DNA of 61,232 nt from Gammaproteobacteria bacterium (GTDB taxonomy: Bacteria > Pseudomonadota > Gammaproteobacteria > AKS1). The notes under the pieces were generated by a model. That model saw only the letters and a program-made list of their open reading frames with translations, was not told the origin of the DNA and ran no database searches. The stretch spans positions 1 through 61,232 of the forward strand of contig JALTKS010000053.1 in NCBI GenBank assembly GCA_027006175.1. Reading direction: 5' to 3'. A program made the translations under genes and the position numbers. The number at the start of each line of letters is the position of its first letter. The stretch's first letter is position 1. Positions 26,290-36,180 of this stretch are shown here, piece by piece.

Positions 26290-27540
26290 ATGAACAGACT
26301 AAAATTATTATTACTCAGTAGCACTGCCTTTCTTGTTCCCGTTGCATCGCTTGCTAGCCCTACTATCTATATTCCACTGGGTTCTGCCAATGAGATAATG
26401 ATTGTTGATGGCGCAACGGATAAAGAGATTGGCAAAATAACCGGTTTCAAAAATGTTCATGGGCTTTCATTAACGCCTAACGGTGAATACCTCGTTGCCG
26501 GTTCTAATGATGAAATGATCAATGGCAAAGCCAAAAAGTCTGTTCATGGCAAGAAACCAGCCAAAGAAGATAAGCATAAAACTCCCGCTCCTGTTATGGC
26601 AAAACCTAAGGGAATGTCTGAAGCAGAACATAAAAGCCATCATGCTGCACCTGCGCCAAAACCTGAGTCCAAAGGGCACACTGATTCGAAAGCAGATGAG
26701 CATTCTGACATGAAAGGGGCTAAAAATGCAGGCATGAAACGACCTAAGGGTGTTTCTGAAGCAGAGCATAAAAAACACCATGCTGCCTCCTCTGGTGGGC
26801 TACTACCTGCTGTTGGCACCAGCAGTGTTTCATTCATTCGCGTTGCTGATAATACAATTGAATCCAGTACACCCGTACGCGGTGCGGCACACCACACTTT
26901 TGTGGCACCAGATGGTAAATATTCTGTCTCAACCCATACCTCTGCCGGTGTTATTAGTTTAATTGATTTAGCCACCAAGAAAATATTCCGAAATATTTAC
27001 ACTGGGCCAAAACCTAACTATGTTGCATTCACTCAAGATGGCGAAAATATGTATGTCAGTAATGCTGGCAATAACACCTTGAGCGTCATTGATACTAAAA
27101 ACTGGATCGTGAGCCAAAATATTATTGTTGGTAAAGGCCCCGAACATATTGTTATGTCGCCTGATGAAAAATTTGTTTATACCAACAATGGCCGTGACGG
27201 TACTGTTTCAAAAGTGTCACTTGCTAAACGCAAAGTTGTAAAGACATTTACCATTGGCAATAATCCTCACGGTATCGATATCTCTGCTGACGGAAAAACA
27301 TTGTATGCAACTGCAAAGAAAGGTAATAAATTGGTTGCATTGAATATCGCAACGGGAAAAGTTCGTACATTAAAATTAAGCCCGGCTCCCTATCACCTGA
27401 CCGTTATTAGTGAAACTGGGAAAATATATGTGTCCAGTCGTAAAAAACCTCTTATCTGGGTAGTTGATGAAAAAACGCTTAAAGTAACGAATAAAATCAA
27501 GGTTCGTGGCGAAGGACACCAAATCGTCGTTGTAGATTAA
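26290..27540 (+). CDS. Exported YVTN-type beta-propeller protein with His-rich insert
   Basis: This 416-residue periplasmic protein has a signal peptide (cleavage near SLA-SP, residue 22). Propeller repeats are typified by PDGKYSVSTH, QDGENMYVSNAGNNTLSVID, PDEKFVYTNNGRDGTV and ADGKTLYATAKKGNKL. Between the first and second blades, residues about 80-172 form a Lys/His/Ala-rich insert. It holds two copies of a 16-residue unit, (K/R)PKG(M/V)SEAEHK(S/K)HHAA, at 105-120 and 151-166, likely to bind metal. The ATG at 26290 is preferred, with GAGGTGA five bases upstream. It lies downstream of yeeE with its own promoter and a strong terminator. Confidence 0.85.
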   Translation: MNRLKLLLLSSTAFLVPVASLASPTIYIPLGSANEIMIVDGATDKEIGKITGFKNVHGLSLTPNGEYLVAGSNDEMINGKAKKSVHGKKPAKEDKHKTPAPVMAKPKGMSEAEHKSHHAAPAPKPESKGHTDSKADEHSDMKGAKNAGMKRPKGVSEAEHKKHHAASSGGLLPAVGTSSVSFIRVADNTIESSTPVRGAAHHTFVAPDGKYSVSTHTSAGVISLIDLATKKIFRNIYTGPKPNYVAFTQDGENMYVSNAGNNTLSVIDTKNWIVSQNIIVGKGPEHIVMSPDEKFVYTNNGRDGTVSKVSLAKRKVVKTFTIGNNPHGIDISADGKTLYATAKKGNKLVALNIATGKVRTLKLSPAPYHLTVISETGKIYVSSRKKPLIWVVDEKTLKVTNKIKVRGEGHQIVVVD

Positions 27541-27560
27541 AGACAAGATTTATTCCACCC

Positions 27561-27596
27561 AAAAGCTGTCTGTAACAATCGTTGCAGGCAGCCTTT
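27561..27596 (+). terminator. Terminator of the beta-propeller gene
   Basis: A 16-bp stem (AAAAGCTGTCTGTAAC with GTTGCAGGCAGCCTTT, three wobble pairs) with loop AATC starts 20 bp after the stop codon. The T-tract is short, so efficiency is uncertain. Confidence 0.7.
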
Positions 27597-27687
27597 CCTC
27601 AGGGTATGGATATAAAATAAAACTGGCATCCATTACGATGAGAACGTAAGATATTCCCTTTGTTATACGATTTAAGGGTAAGCATTT

Positions 27688-28117
27688 ATGAAGAAGTTCT
27701 CTATTCTCGCTTTCATCGTTTTATTTCTCTCTGGCCGCACTGCCATCTCAACACAATAGAATTTAATGAATCTAATGGACACATACACCTTTAATGCTTC
27801 ACCTGAGGTCGTTTATGCGGGTGCAGTTGAACTCTTTAAACAAGATAAAATCCCGCTAAAGAACACAGGGTTCACTAAGTCACTACACACATATACGTTA
27901 TAGCGTTGAAGTTAGTCGCGTTGGAAAAAATCAATCCATTCTTCGTGTCTATAAAGAATCGTCAGCTGATAAAAAGAAAGCAGTTTATGTTGGTAAGATA
28001 GTCGGCGATGAAATACTGACTGCAGACAAAGTTCGTAATATCCCCTTTGAATATAGAGTTCTTGAAATAGTTAACCCTGCAGCAGCAAAACGTATGCAAG
28101 CCCGTGCAGCGAAGTAA
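27688..28117 (+). pseudogene. Broken gene for a small exported protein
   Basis: An ATG at 27688 starts a signal-like peptide (MKKFSILAFIVLFLSG) that meets TAG at 27757-27759. The frame continues in coding style (TYTFNASPEVVYAGAVELFK) to about 27890. There it must shift by +1 to read YSVEVSRVGKNQSILRVY and further to KRMQARAAK and TAA at 28115-28117. One nonsense codon and one frameshift therefore separate three pieces of what looks like a single protein of about 140 residues. The family is not recognised. Two lesions make sequencing error less likely but do not exclude it. Confidence 0.6.
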
Positions 28118-28124
28118 TTATTTT

Positions 28125-28475
28125 TCAATCCGGTAATATATAAGCAGTTGTATCCATGGATGGATAACTTTCATCAACGAACTTAAATACACTCCAACCT
28201 ACCTTGAGCATATCGTTATTATTGAGGCTTTTAGTGCTTACCTGAATATCATTCACAAATGTATTATTGGTACTACCTAAATCACGTACTTTATAGGTGA
28301 CGTGATCGGGGAAATGTTCATCCTGATTTTTTTCAATAACTGCATGTTCATTACTAACGGCCAGATCATCAATATGCACATCATTATCAGCTGCTCTGCC
28401 TATGCGTAGCATATCGCCTTTTATATCAAAATGCTGACTGCCTACGCCATCAACCATTAATATTAATTTTGCCAT
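28125..28475 (-). CDS. FHA domain protein
   Basis: This 116-residue protein is a single forkhead-associated domain, which binds phosphothreonine peptides. The conserved residues are visible in MLRIGRAADNDVHI, in SNEHAVI, and in RDLGSTNNTFVND. It ends the kinase-phosphatase-FHA run (about 12 bp after the PP2C gene), so it is a plausible phospho-reader for targets of the neighbouring Ser/Thr kinase. No secretion or membrane signal is present, and the domain covers nearly the whole protein. Confidence 0.92.
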   Translation of the reverse strand: MAKLILMVDGVGSQHFDIKGDMLRIGRAADNDVHIDDLAVSNEHAVIEKNQDEHFPDHVTYKVRDLGSTNNTFVNDIQVSTKSLNNNDMLKVGWSVFKFVDESYPSMDTTAYILPD

Positions 28476-28487
28476 GTTAACGCTCCT

Positions 28488-29240
28488 CTAACTGATTCTT
28501 TTAATCAATACGACTGAAATATTATCCTGACCGCCCGCATCATTAGCCGCACCGACTAATTGTTTTACTGCTTTTGAAAGCTCTATGGTGTTATTTAGTA
28601 TGTCTGCGATAACATCATCGTCAATATAACTACTGAGTCCATCTGAGCATAATAAATAAATATCCTCTGCCTGTGTTGCTTGCATTGTTACTTCTGGTTC
28701 GACACATCGTTCGACACCGAGCGTTCTGGTTAATACATTACGGTATGCCATATTTTTACCAACGATACCCGTTGCACATAACTCCTGCGCCATGGAATGA
28801 TCCAGGGTAAGTTGATGTAACGCCCCCTGCCGAAGACGATAGCAACGTGAATCACCAACATGAGCAATACAAAGGTTCTCATCATGAGCCAATGCCATCA
28901 CCAATGTTGTTCCCATGCGACCGATTTCAGCATTCTTGCTACGAACACTAAAAATGGCATTGTTTGCATCTGCCACGGCGTCCATTACTCGCCAGACCAT
29001 TCGTGCACTTTCTGCGCCCCACGATTCACTGTCTTTATTGATCTTACGACAGACTGTTTCACGTGTATGCTCAACCGCTAAGCGACTCGCAATTTCACCA
29101 CCCGCAAAACCACCTACACCATCTGCAACAATGGCGAGAGCAGAATTTTCATCCTCACTTAAATACCAATCGATACTATCCTCATTGTTCTCACGCACGA
29201 GTCCAATATCGGTTTCTCCATGTATTTTAAATTGGCTCAT
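28488..29240 (-). CDS. PP2C-family Ser/Thr protein phosphatase
   Basis: This 250-residue cytosolic phosphatase opens with TDIGLVRENNEDS. The metal-binding aspartates are present in IVADGVGGFAGGE, in LLCSDGLSSYIDD and in the last DNISVVLI; GDSRCYRLR is also conserved. PP2C enzymes of this type reverse the action of the adjacent Hanks-type kinase. The gene lies 11 bp downstream of the kinase gene and 12 bp upstream of the FHA gene, so all three are probably co-transcribed. No regulatory domain is attached. Confidence 0.95.
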   Translation of the reverse strand: MSQFKIHGETDIGLVRENNEDSIDWYLSEDENSALAIVADGVGGFAGGEIASRLAVEHTRETVCRKINKDSESWGAESARMVWRVMDAVADANNAIFSVRSKNAEIGRMGTTLVMALAHDENLCIAHVGDSRCYRLRQGALHQLTLDHSMAQELCATGIVGKNMAYRNVLTRTLGVERCVEPEVTMQATQAEDIYLLCSDGLSSYIDDDVIADILNNTIELSKAVKQLVGAANDAGGQDNISVVLIKRIS

Positions 29241-29251
29241 CTTTAATATCC

Positions 29252-31504
29252 TTAGGCCTTTGCCAGGGCATCAGCCATCTCTTGTGCCGAGGCATAACGT
29301 TTTTCCGGTTTTTTCTGTAATGCCTTATTAATAATTCTAACTATTCTGGCAGGTAATTCCGGACGTAGTTCACGGATACTGCGATGCTTTTTATTGGTAA
29401 TTTGATAAGCAAGACTCGGTAAACTGTCACCTTTGAATGGCAACTCACTCGTGAGTAATTGATATAAGCTAACACCCAAACTAAAAATATCCGCTCTGCC
29501 ATCAACCTTGCCATCCGTCAGTTGCTCGGGTGCCATGTAACTTGGGCTACCTAGAACCGTTCCCGTACGTGTCGTGGTTGTGTCGGTAACACGAGCAATC
29601 CCAAAGTCACTGACTTTGATACGCGCTTCATCCTCGTTATAAAGTAAATTGCCGGGCTTAATGTCCCGGTGCACAATACCTTGCCTATGTGCATAATCAA
29701 TTGCTTGTGCGGCTTGTCCAACAAGCCGATAAACCGTATCGCAATCTAACCTTTCAGCTTCGCTTGTGTATTCACTTAGTGGTTTACCGGGGACGTAATC
29801 CATTGCGATAAAAGCGAGATCCTGCTCGTCACCAATATCAAAAACGGTAACTATATTCGGATGGTTCAATCTACCGGCAGCTTCAGCCTCACGGAAAAAT
29901 CGTGTTTTGATTGCATCTGCTTCTCGACCACTAAACTGTTTAAGGTTAATCGTTTTTACGGCCACATCACGCACAATTTTTGGATCATGTCCTAAATAAA
30001 CAATACCCATTGCGCCTCGCCCCAGTTCGCGGCGTAATTCATAGCGACCTAAAACAGGATGCTCCAGACCCATTTCTGGCATCACCAAGGTACTTGCACC
30101 ATTAAATGTACTTTTTACGGGAGAAGTCTTGCTCTGTACATCTGCCAGAGTTTTTAAACGTTTGCCAATATCACGATAGCCTTTCTTCATTCGAGATAAG
30201 CGGCTAAATAACCTGAATGCTTTGTCGTAACGGCGTTGTCGTTCATATTCAATGCCGATGGTGTACAACAATTCATAAACATCATCTTGTGGTTGACAGC
30301 GTAATAATACATCTGCAGCTTCATCATACTCCGCTGTTTCAACTTGTTTTTTACCTAGCAGCAATAAAGCACCGTCTTTTTCTTCAACAAGTTTATTGAG
30401 TTTTTGCTCGTAACACAGCGCTAAAGACATCAAGCTATGTCCAAGAATAATAAATGCCATTAGGATTGTGAGTGGCAACCATAATTGAGCAATCAACATT
30501 AATCCTATTTGCCCTGCCATAATGGTTGCGATAAACATACCGCTCACTAATATTCCCGTCGTAAAACGAATCGTGGGCAGAATAATAAATAAGTAAAAAA
30601 CAATGATAAAAACTGTGCTTGCAAACACAAGGTAGGCCCATGCTGGCACATGAACGCTTTGCCCATTCAACATCGCTGACATAACACGTGCCAGTGATTC
30701 CATTTGTGCCAAACTACTTTGACCTATTACAACAACCTTGTTATGAAACTGGCGTAATGATTCACCTCGACCAAATTCAGTACTATTAAAATACGGAATA
30801 TCTGTTTTTACCGACGAGGGAATATAAATTCTGCCATCCGGTCCGGTAAGCAAATATTCTCTGTTGACACTTAGTCCGACTCCTTCTTTCCAATATATTC
30901 GCTGATTCTTGTTCGCCTCGCTATACACTCGTAGCATTAAATCCGCGATAGGTAATCGCCCTTGCAACCACACTAAATTATGTTGTTGATCTGATAATTT
31001 ACCCAGAGGCACATACAAGGTGTTTTTACGTAACTTACTGTCTGAACCGATTTGTGGAGGGTGTCTTAAAAGTGACGTGAATAATGAGGGTTCATAAGAG
31101 GGATCAACCGGCGCAATCCGTTTTGCTGTACTGAATACAATCGCATCACTATCAAATGAGCCTGGCACAATACCCGCTGGAATCGATAGTTGACGCAGGC
31201 CTTTACGTAGTTTGCTATCAAGTGGCAGGCCAATAAAAGCAACACCTTTGGGGCTTTCAGCCACAACCCGCTCAAGGAACCGTTTAGATTGGCTGCCACT
31301 GATGTCATACGGTAACTCAATCATCACCACATTAGCGGTATCATCTGATGCTTTTTGAAGATACGAAGCCCACGTAAACCAGTGGTTATCAAGCCACTCG
31401 GAAAATGGCTGCGCCAGGGGTGTTAGTAAAACAATCGCCAGCAATAACACCATGCCTCGCGCATTGCTAAGAAAGCGACAAATGCTTGACCAAATCATCC
31501 TCAT
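29252..31504 (-). CDS. CHASE2-domain Ser/Thr protein kinase
   Basis: This 750-residue membrane kinase has an N-terminal helix and a periplasmic CHASE2 sensor (about 40-285). Three membrane helices follow (about 290-375), then a short TPR-like region (about 385-450) and a C-terminal Hanks kinase domain (about 490-748). The kinase motifs are complete: glycine loop LGRGAMGIVYLG, VAVKTI, catalytic loop HRDIKPGNLL, DFGIARV and APEQ. Placing the kinase at the C-terminus, with CHASE2 outside, suits sensing of a periplasmic signal. It starts the kinase-PP2C-FHA operon. A second in-frame ATG lies two codons downstream. Confidence 0.94.
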   Translation of the reverse strand: MRMIWSSICRFLSNARGMVLLLAIVLLTPLAQPFSEWLDNHWFTWASYLQKASDDTANVVMIELPYDISGSQSKRFLERVVAESPKGVAFIGLPLDSKLRKGLRQLSIPAGIVPGSFDSDAIVFSTAKRIAPVDPSYEPSLFTSLLRHPPQIGSDSKLRKNTLYVPLGKLSDQQHNLVWLQGRLPIADLMLRVYSEANKNQRIYWKEGVGLSVNREYLLTGPDGRIYIPSSVKTDIPYFNSTEFGRGESLRQFHNKVVVIGQSSLAQMESLARVMSAMLNGQSVHVPAWAYLVFASTVFIIVFYLFIILPTIRFTTGILVSGMFIATIMAGQIGLMLIAQLWLPLTILMAFIILGHSLMSLALCYEQKLNKLVEEKDGALLLLGKKQVETAEYDEAADVLLRCQPQDDVYELLYTIGIEYERQRRYDKAFRLFSRLSRMKKGYRDIGKRLKTLADVQSKTSPVKSTFNGASTLVMPEMGLEHPVLGRYELRRELGRGAMGIVYLGHDPKIVRDVAVKTINLKQFSGREADAIKTRFFREAEAAGRLNHPNIVTVFDIGDEQDLAFIAMDYVPGKPLSEYTSEAERLDCDTVYRLVGQAAQAIDYAHRQGIVHRDIKPGNLLYNEDEARIKVSDFGIARVTDTTTTRTGTVLGSPSYMAPEQLTDGKVDGRADIFSLGVSLYQLLTSELPFKGDSLPSLAYQITNKKHRSIRELRPELPARIVRIINKALQKKPEKRYASAQEMADALAKA

Positions 31505-31613
31505 AATGCGTCTCTTTAATCGTTAACCGTACTCTATGTCTATCTTAGACGAGGAAACATGGTCTATTTAACAAAAATGACCATTCGGGCAATAAATTGA
31601 GGATTAATTAAGC

Positions 31614-31640
31614 AAAAAGAGCAGATTGACCACTCTTTTT
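31614..31640 (-). terminator. Probable terminator after der
   Basis: On the minus strand AAAAAGAG and CTCTTTTT form an 8-bp stem around an 11-base loop just beyond the der stop codon, ending in a T run. The stem is AT-rich, so the call is moderate. Confidence 0.5.
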
Positions 31641-31641
31641 A

Positions 31642-33030
31642 CTATTTTCGAGGGTGTTTCTGGAAACGTTTCTTTTTGTGCTCCTGGCGCGGAGTCAGTT
31701 TATTGCGGCGCCCTTCAAATGGGTTATCACCACTCTTGAATTCAACCCTTACCGGCGTACCATGCAAGTCCAACACCTTTCTAAACGTGTTTGTTAAATA
31801 ACGCGTGTAACTTTCAGGAATGCTTTTGGTTTGCTTGCCATGCACCACAATAATGGGCGGGTTGCGTCCACCTTGGTGTGCATATTTTAACTTAATACGT
31901 CTCCCACGGATAACTGGCGGTGAATGCGCGACTACTGCATCTTCAAGAATACGTGTTAAACGCGGTGTGGAAATATTAATCATCGCTGATTTATAGGCTT
32001 TGTTGATGGCAGCAAATAATGTCCCTACACCTGTACCATGCAATGCAGAAATAAAATGAATATCAGCAAAGTCAATGAAGGCAAGACGACGATCAAGCTC
32101 ATCTTTAATGCGACTGCGTTCGTGCGACTCCAGACCATCCCACTTATTCACTGCAATCACTAATGCACGCCCTTGATCTAACGCATAACCTAACAAGCTG
32201 ACATCTTGCTCGGTGATACCTTCATGGGCATCAAAAATAACCAGTACAACATTCGAGGCACTGATTGATTGCAGGGTTTTAATAATACTGAATTTCTCTA
32301 CAACCTCATTAACCTTACTGCGACGACGTACACCGGCCGTATCAATCAAAGTATATTCTTTACCTCGACGTTCAAAAGGAATACTGATGCTGTCACGTGT
32401 CGTACCAGGCATATCATAAACCAGTACCCGCTCCTCACCGAGAATACGATTCACTAATGTTGATTTACCCACATTAGGACGACCCACCATGGCAATACGA
32501 ATGCCTTGATCGTCATCGGGCTCTTCTTCTTCCTCTTCTTGTTCGGGAAGCATCTCGATAATAACATCTTCAAGCGTGCCCATACCGCGACCATGCGCTG
32601 CCGAGATGGCATGTGGTTCACCAATACCCAAGGCATAAAACTCTGCCGTGAGCATATCAATATTCGCACCGTCACTTTTATTCATGGCAAGGATGACTTT
32701 CTTGCCTAGACGACGAATATGTGAGGCAATCGTTTCATCACCCGAGGTCATTCCATCGCGTGCATCAACAAGTAAAATAACAATATCCGACTCATCAACG
32801 GCCTGCATTGCCTGACCTGCCATTAACTCGTCTATTCCTTCATCACCACTTAGACCACCAGTATCGATCAGGATCATGTCACGCTCGCCAAAACGCGCCG
32901 TGCCATATTTTCGATCACGGGTCATGCCCGGCTGATCAGCAACAATTGCATCTCGGGTTCGAGTAAGCCGATTAAATAGTGTGGACTTGCCGACATTAGG
33001 TCGACCGACAAGTGCGAGGACAGGTTTCAT
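31642..33030 (-). CDS. der: Ribosome biogenesis GTPase Der (EngA)
   Basis: Der is an essential GTPase with two G domains that helps assemble the 50S subunit. Both P-loops read GRPNVGKST (about residues 8 and 185). The G3 motifs are DTGG and DTAG, and the G4 motifs are MNKSD and VNKWD. The KH-like C-terminal domain contains [18 protein letters not shown] and ends in a basic tail. At 462 residues it is a normal length. It is the last gene of the long rlmN-to-der operon and is followed by a probable terminator. Confidence 0.98.
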   Translation of the reverse strand: MKPVLALVGRPNVGKSTLFNRLTRTRDAIVADQPGMTRDRKYGTARFGERDMILIDTGGLSGDEGIDELMAGQAMQAVDESDIVILLVDARDGMTSGDETIASHIRRLGKKVILAMNKSDGANIDMLTAEFYALGIGEPHAISAAHGRGMGTLEDVIIEMLPEQEEEEEEPDDDQGIRIAMVGRPNVGKSTLVNRILGEERVLVYDMPGTTRDSISIPFERRGKEYTLIDTAGVRRRSKVNEVVEKFSIIKTLQSISASNVVLVIFDAHEGITEQDVSLLGYALDQGRALVIAVNKWDGLESHERSRIKDELDRRLAFIDFADIHFISALHGTGVGTLFAAINKAYKSAMINISTPRLTRILEDAVVAHSPPVIRGRRIKLKYAHQGGRNPPIIVVHGKQTKSIPESYTRYLTNTFRKVLDLHGTPVRVEFKSGDNPFEGRRNKLTPRQEHKKKRFQKHPRK

Positions 33031-33041
33031 CGTTTAAGCCG

Positions 33042-34235
33042 TTATCCGCCAACTTGTAACGCGGTCAGTGTGCCAGAACTACTGCTGATATAAACCATAT
33101 TACCTTCAACAACCGGGGCGGCAACAATAGGGCTACTTCCGACACGGATTCGTGCTGCGATAGCACCACTATCACGTTTAAGGAAATGGACGTAACCTTC
33201 CAGATCTGCAACAACAACATAATTACCAATAGCGGCAGGCGCGGTTAATTTTCGTGCACGTAAATCTGCATTTTTCCAGAATGAAGAACCACTACGACGT
33301 TCCAACGACCAGACTTCGCTATTTTCGTCCGTCACATAGAGTCGTTCTTTATCTGCACCGAGCCCCGCATGTGAAGACATTTTACGATTCCAGAGACCAC
33401 GACCATTTTCTAATGCAATGGTAGCGACATTTCCCTGAAAGGTAGCAACATGAATAACGCCATCAGCAACAATGGGATCGGCATCAATATCAACAATACG
33501 TTCAAGATCAGAGCGACCACGTGGTATAGCGATACGTGTTTCCCATAATAGCTCGCCATTCTTTAATCTTATCGCCACCATTTTGCCATTTGATAAACCG
33601 GCAATGACGCCACCCGCATAAATGACTGCTGAACTTGTACCTCTTAATGTCAGCACAGGTACGCTACTATCATAAATCCAGATTCGTTTACCTGTTGCTG
33701 ATTCATAAGCAAAAATTCGACCATCAATACTACGTGCAACAGCAACACCATCAGCGGCACTTGGTGAAGCTAAAATTTCACTAGATGCCAGTGTTCTCCA
33801 ACGTTCTTTTCCGGTTTCACGATCTAATGCTATTAATTCTGCATCAGCAGAACCCAATAAAACCAAGCCATCACCAACACCTGGACCACCACGAAGACGT
33901 GCCTCTGTATTGACTTCCCATATCAAGCTGCCTGTTTTCGCATCGTAAGCAGATACTTTGCCGTTGACACCTGCCGCAAAGATACGGTCACCATCCACTG
34001 TAGGTTGTAAACGAACATAAAGCTTTTTCGCATCACTACCAACATTTGCTGACCAACGCTCCGTAACATTCAGTGTAGTTTTAAAGTTTTTTAACTCTTT
34101 AGGTTTTTCAGTGACGTCATCATCTTCCAGATAACTACGCACTGTATTTGAAATACTCTCACCCATAGAGGAACAACCACTAAGCCATAATAATGAGGTC
34201 AGGATAAGAACATTGACTAACCAACGAAAATTCAT
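33042..34235 (-). CDS. bamB: Outer membrane protein assembly factor BamB
   Basis: BamB is a lipoprotein of the BAM complex that inserts beta-barrel proteins in the outer membrane. The lipobox is LLWLSGCSS. The mature part is an eight-bladed PQQ-type propeller with repeats such as YDAKTGSLIWEVNTEA, LDRETGKERWRT and YESATGKRIWIYD. The 397-residue length is normal. It sits between yfgM and der, the classical gammaproteobacterial order. Its start overlaps the yfgM stop by four bases (ATGA). Confidence 0.97.
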   Translation of the reverse strand: MNFRWLVNVLILTSLLWLSGCSSMGESISNTVRSYLEDDDVTEKPKELKNFKTTLNVTERWSANVGSDAKKLYVRLQPTVDGDRIFAAGVNGKVSAYDAKTGSLIWEVNTEARLRGGPGVGDGLVLLGSADAELIALDRETGKERWRTLASSEILASPSAADGVAVARSIDGRIFAYESATGKRIWIYDSSVPVLTLRGTSSAVIYAGGVIAGLSNGKMVAIRLKNGELLWETRIAIPRGRSDLERIVDIDADPIVADGVIHVATFQGNVATIALENGRGLWNRKMSSHAGLGADKERLYVTDENSEVWSLERRSGSSFWKNADLRARKLTAPAAIGNYVVVADLEGYVHFLKRDSGAIAARIRVGSSPIVAAPVVEGNMVYISSSSGTLTALQVGG

Positions 34236-34891
34236 TTAACCATCTCCGATTGTGCAACCGATGTTGTACGCGTATCTGCTAACTTGGCATTGATGATTTC
34301 ACGACTAGCCGAAGAAAGTCCGTTACTTTGCAATGCCTTTTCATACGCGCTGTTCGCCGCTGGTTTATCACCTTTCGCAAGTAAGGCATCACCACGAAGT
34401 TCTGCGTAAACACCGGCATAACCACCAGGCTTCTTAACTTCTAACAAAGATAAGGCTGCATCATATTCTTTATCATTAATAAGCAATGCGGCTAAGCGTA
34501 CTCGGGCTGTGTGCTTAATCTGAGCCTGTTTACTATTATCCAATACCCATTGTAGATTTTTCCTTGCCGCAGCGGAGTCATTATCATCAACTGCTTTTTT
34601 AGCCATCGCCAAAGACACTAAAGAAGCGTAAGGGGTAGAAGCATAATCAGAGATAAATTGTTGTTGCAGTTTTTCAATAGCTTCATTGTTATTTGACTTT
34701 AAACCAAGTTGAAACTCACCATACAAAGCCGATGCTTCTGCCGCATTGGCTTCTTTGTAGTCGTTCCAGCCACGCCAACCAAACAAGGCAACAACACCAA
34801 TCACTAGCCCGGCAATGACCGCCATACCATTTTCTTTCCACCAACCTTTAATGGCTTCTACTTGTTGCTCTTCTGTTAAATTTTCTGACAC
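34232..34891 (-). CDS. yfgM: YfgM-like tetratricopeptide protein (SecYEG-associated)
   Basis: This 219-residue protein has a short cytoplasmic N-terminus (EEQQVEAIKGWWKENG), one membrane helix (MAVIAGLVIGVVALFGWRGW) and periplasmic TPR helices. In E. coli YfgM contacts SecYEG and the chaperone PpiD. The conserved N-terminal motif and its fixed place between hisS and bamB support the name. It overlaps bamB by four bases and follows hisS by two, so the three are translationally linked. Confidence 0.92.
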   Translation of the reverse strand: MSENLTEEQQVEAIKGWWKENGMAVIAGLVIGVVALFGWRGWNDYKEANAAEASALYGEFQLGLKSNNNEAIEKLQQQFISDYASTPYASLVSLAMAKKAVDDNDSAAARKNLQWVLDNSKQAQIKHTARVRLAALLINDKEYDAALSLLEVKKPGGYAGVYAELRGDALLAKGDKPAANSAYEKALQSNGLSSASREIINAKLADTRTTSVAQSEMVK

Positions 34892-34893
34892 GT

Positions 34894-36168
34894 TTACCCC
34901 CGAACTATCTTGTTCAATTCTTCAACTAATTCAGATTGCTGAACAGTTTGTTGTTCTGATTTCTCACGTAAGTTTTTAAGTGAAACTGTACCATTTTTAA
35001 TTTCATCTTCACCGATAATAATGGCGTATTGTGCATTACTTTTATCTGCTCGTTTGAACTGGCTCTTGAAACTGCCTCCATTGCAATTCAATACCAATTT
35101 TAAACCCGCAACCTCATTACGCAGTTGTTCAGCCAACTGGAAACCCAACTTCTCAGCTTCAGTACCAAACATCACTAAATAGGCATGTGTTGATTGCTGT
35201 GGGAAATCAACGCCGTTATCTTCTAACAAGGCAATCAAACGCTCGAGACCCATCGCAAAACCGGATGCAGGAACAGGCTTTCCGCCAAGTTGTTCAACCA
35301 GGCCATCGAAGCGACCACCGGCGCAGACCGTACCCTGTGCGCCCAACTGATCTGTGACCCATTCAAAAACTGTTTTACAGTAATAATCCAGACCACGTAC
35401 CAAACGAGGATTGATGGTGTATTCCACACCGGCTGCATCCAATAATTCACGCAAACGTTCAAAATGCTGTTTGGAATCATCATCCAGATAATCCATCAGC
35501 TTTGGTGCATTTTCATTCAGTGCTTGCATGGCTGGATTTTTACTATCCAGAATCCGCATTGGGTTAGTTGATAAACGCCGTTGACTGTCTTCATCAAGCG
35601 ATGCTTGATGCTCTGTATAGTACTCAACTAATTTTTTACGATAATTCACACGCGCTTCACTACTACCCAGTGAATTAAGCTCTAACTTAATATCATTCAA
35701 GCCCAGTGCAGGCCAAAGTCGTGCAGTCATACAAATAAGTTCAGCATCAATATCAGGCCCTGCCATACCAAAGGTTTCAACACCTATTTGATGAAACTGG
35801 CGGTAACGACCTTTTTGAGGACGCTCATGTCGAAACATTGGACCTTTGTACCAAAGTTTTTGTGTTTGATTGTGCAACAAACCATTTTCCATACAGGCAC
35901 GTACACAACTCGCAGTACCTTCTGGTCGTAAGGTTAAACCATCACCGTTCCTGTCTTGGAAGCTATACATTTCTTTTTCAACGATATCGGTAACTTCACC
36001 AATAGAACGACAGAACAAATCGGTCATTTCGACAATCGGCATACGAATTTCATCGTAGCCATATGCGACTAGTAAATCAGCAATCGTCTTCTCAACATGT
36101 TGCCAGCGCGGTGTCTGTTCCGGAAGTGTGTCATGCATACCCCGGATCGCCTGGATCTTCTTAGCCAA
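34894..36168 (-). CDS. hisS: Histidyl-tRNA synthetase
   Basis: HisS charges tRNA-His. This is a class II synthetase: motif 1 lies near [18 protein letters not shown], motif 2 is [21 protein letters not shown] (read in parts), the His-specific motifs are [14 protein letters not shown] and AGGRFDGL, and motif 3 is [10 protein letters not shown]. The C-terminal anticodon-binding domain is present. At 424 residues it equals the E. coli enzyme. It lies 12 bp after ispG in the same operon. Confidence 0.98.
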   Translation of the reverse strand: MAKKIQAIRGMHDTLPEQTPRWQHVEKTIADLLVAYGYDEIRMPIVEMTDLFCRSIGEVTDIVEKEMYSFQDRNGDGLTLRPEGTASCVRACMENGLLHNQTQKLWYKGPMFRHERPQKGRYRQFHQIGVETFGMAGPDIDAELICMTARLWPALGLNDIKLELNSLGSSEARVNYRKKLVEYYTEHQASLDEDSQRRLSTNPMRILDSKNPAMQALNENAPKLMDYLDDDSKQHFERLRELLDAAGVEYTINPRLVRGLDYYCKTVFEWVTDQLGAQGTVCAGGRFDGLVEQLGGKPVPASGFAMGLERLIALLEDNGVDFPQQSTHAYLVMFGTEAEKLGFQLAEQLRNEVAGLKLVLNCNGGSFKSQFKRADKSNAQYAIIIGEDEIKNGTVSLKNLREKSEQQTVQQSELVEELNKIVRG

Positions 36169-36180
36169 CTTACTCTACCT

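Noticed and set aside
28915-29331. 138-codon plus-strand frame over the PP2C and kinase genes
   Set aside because: Antisense to two conserved genes; composition is that of a shadow frame.
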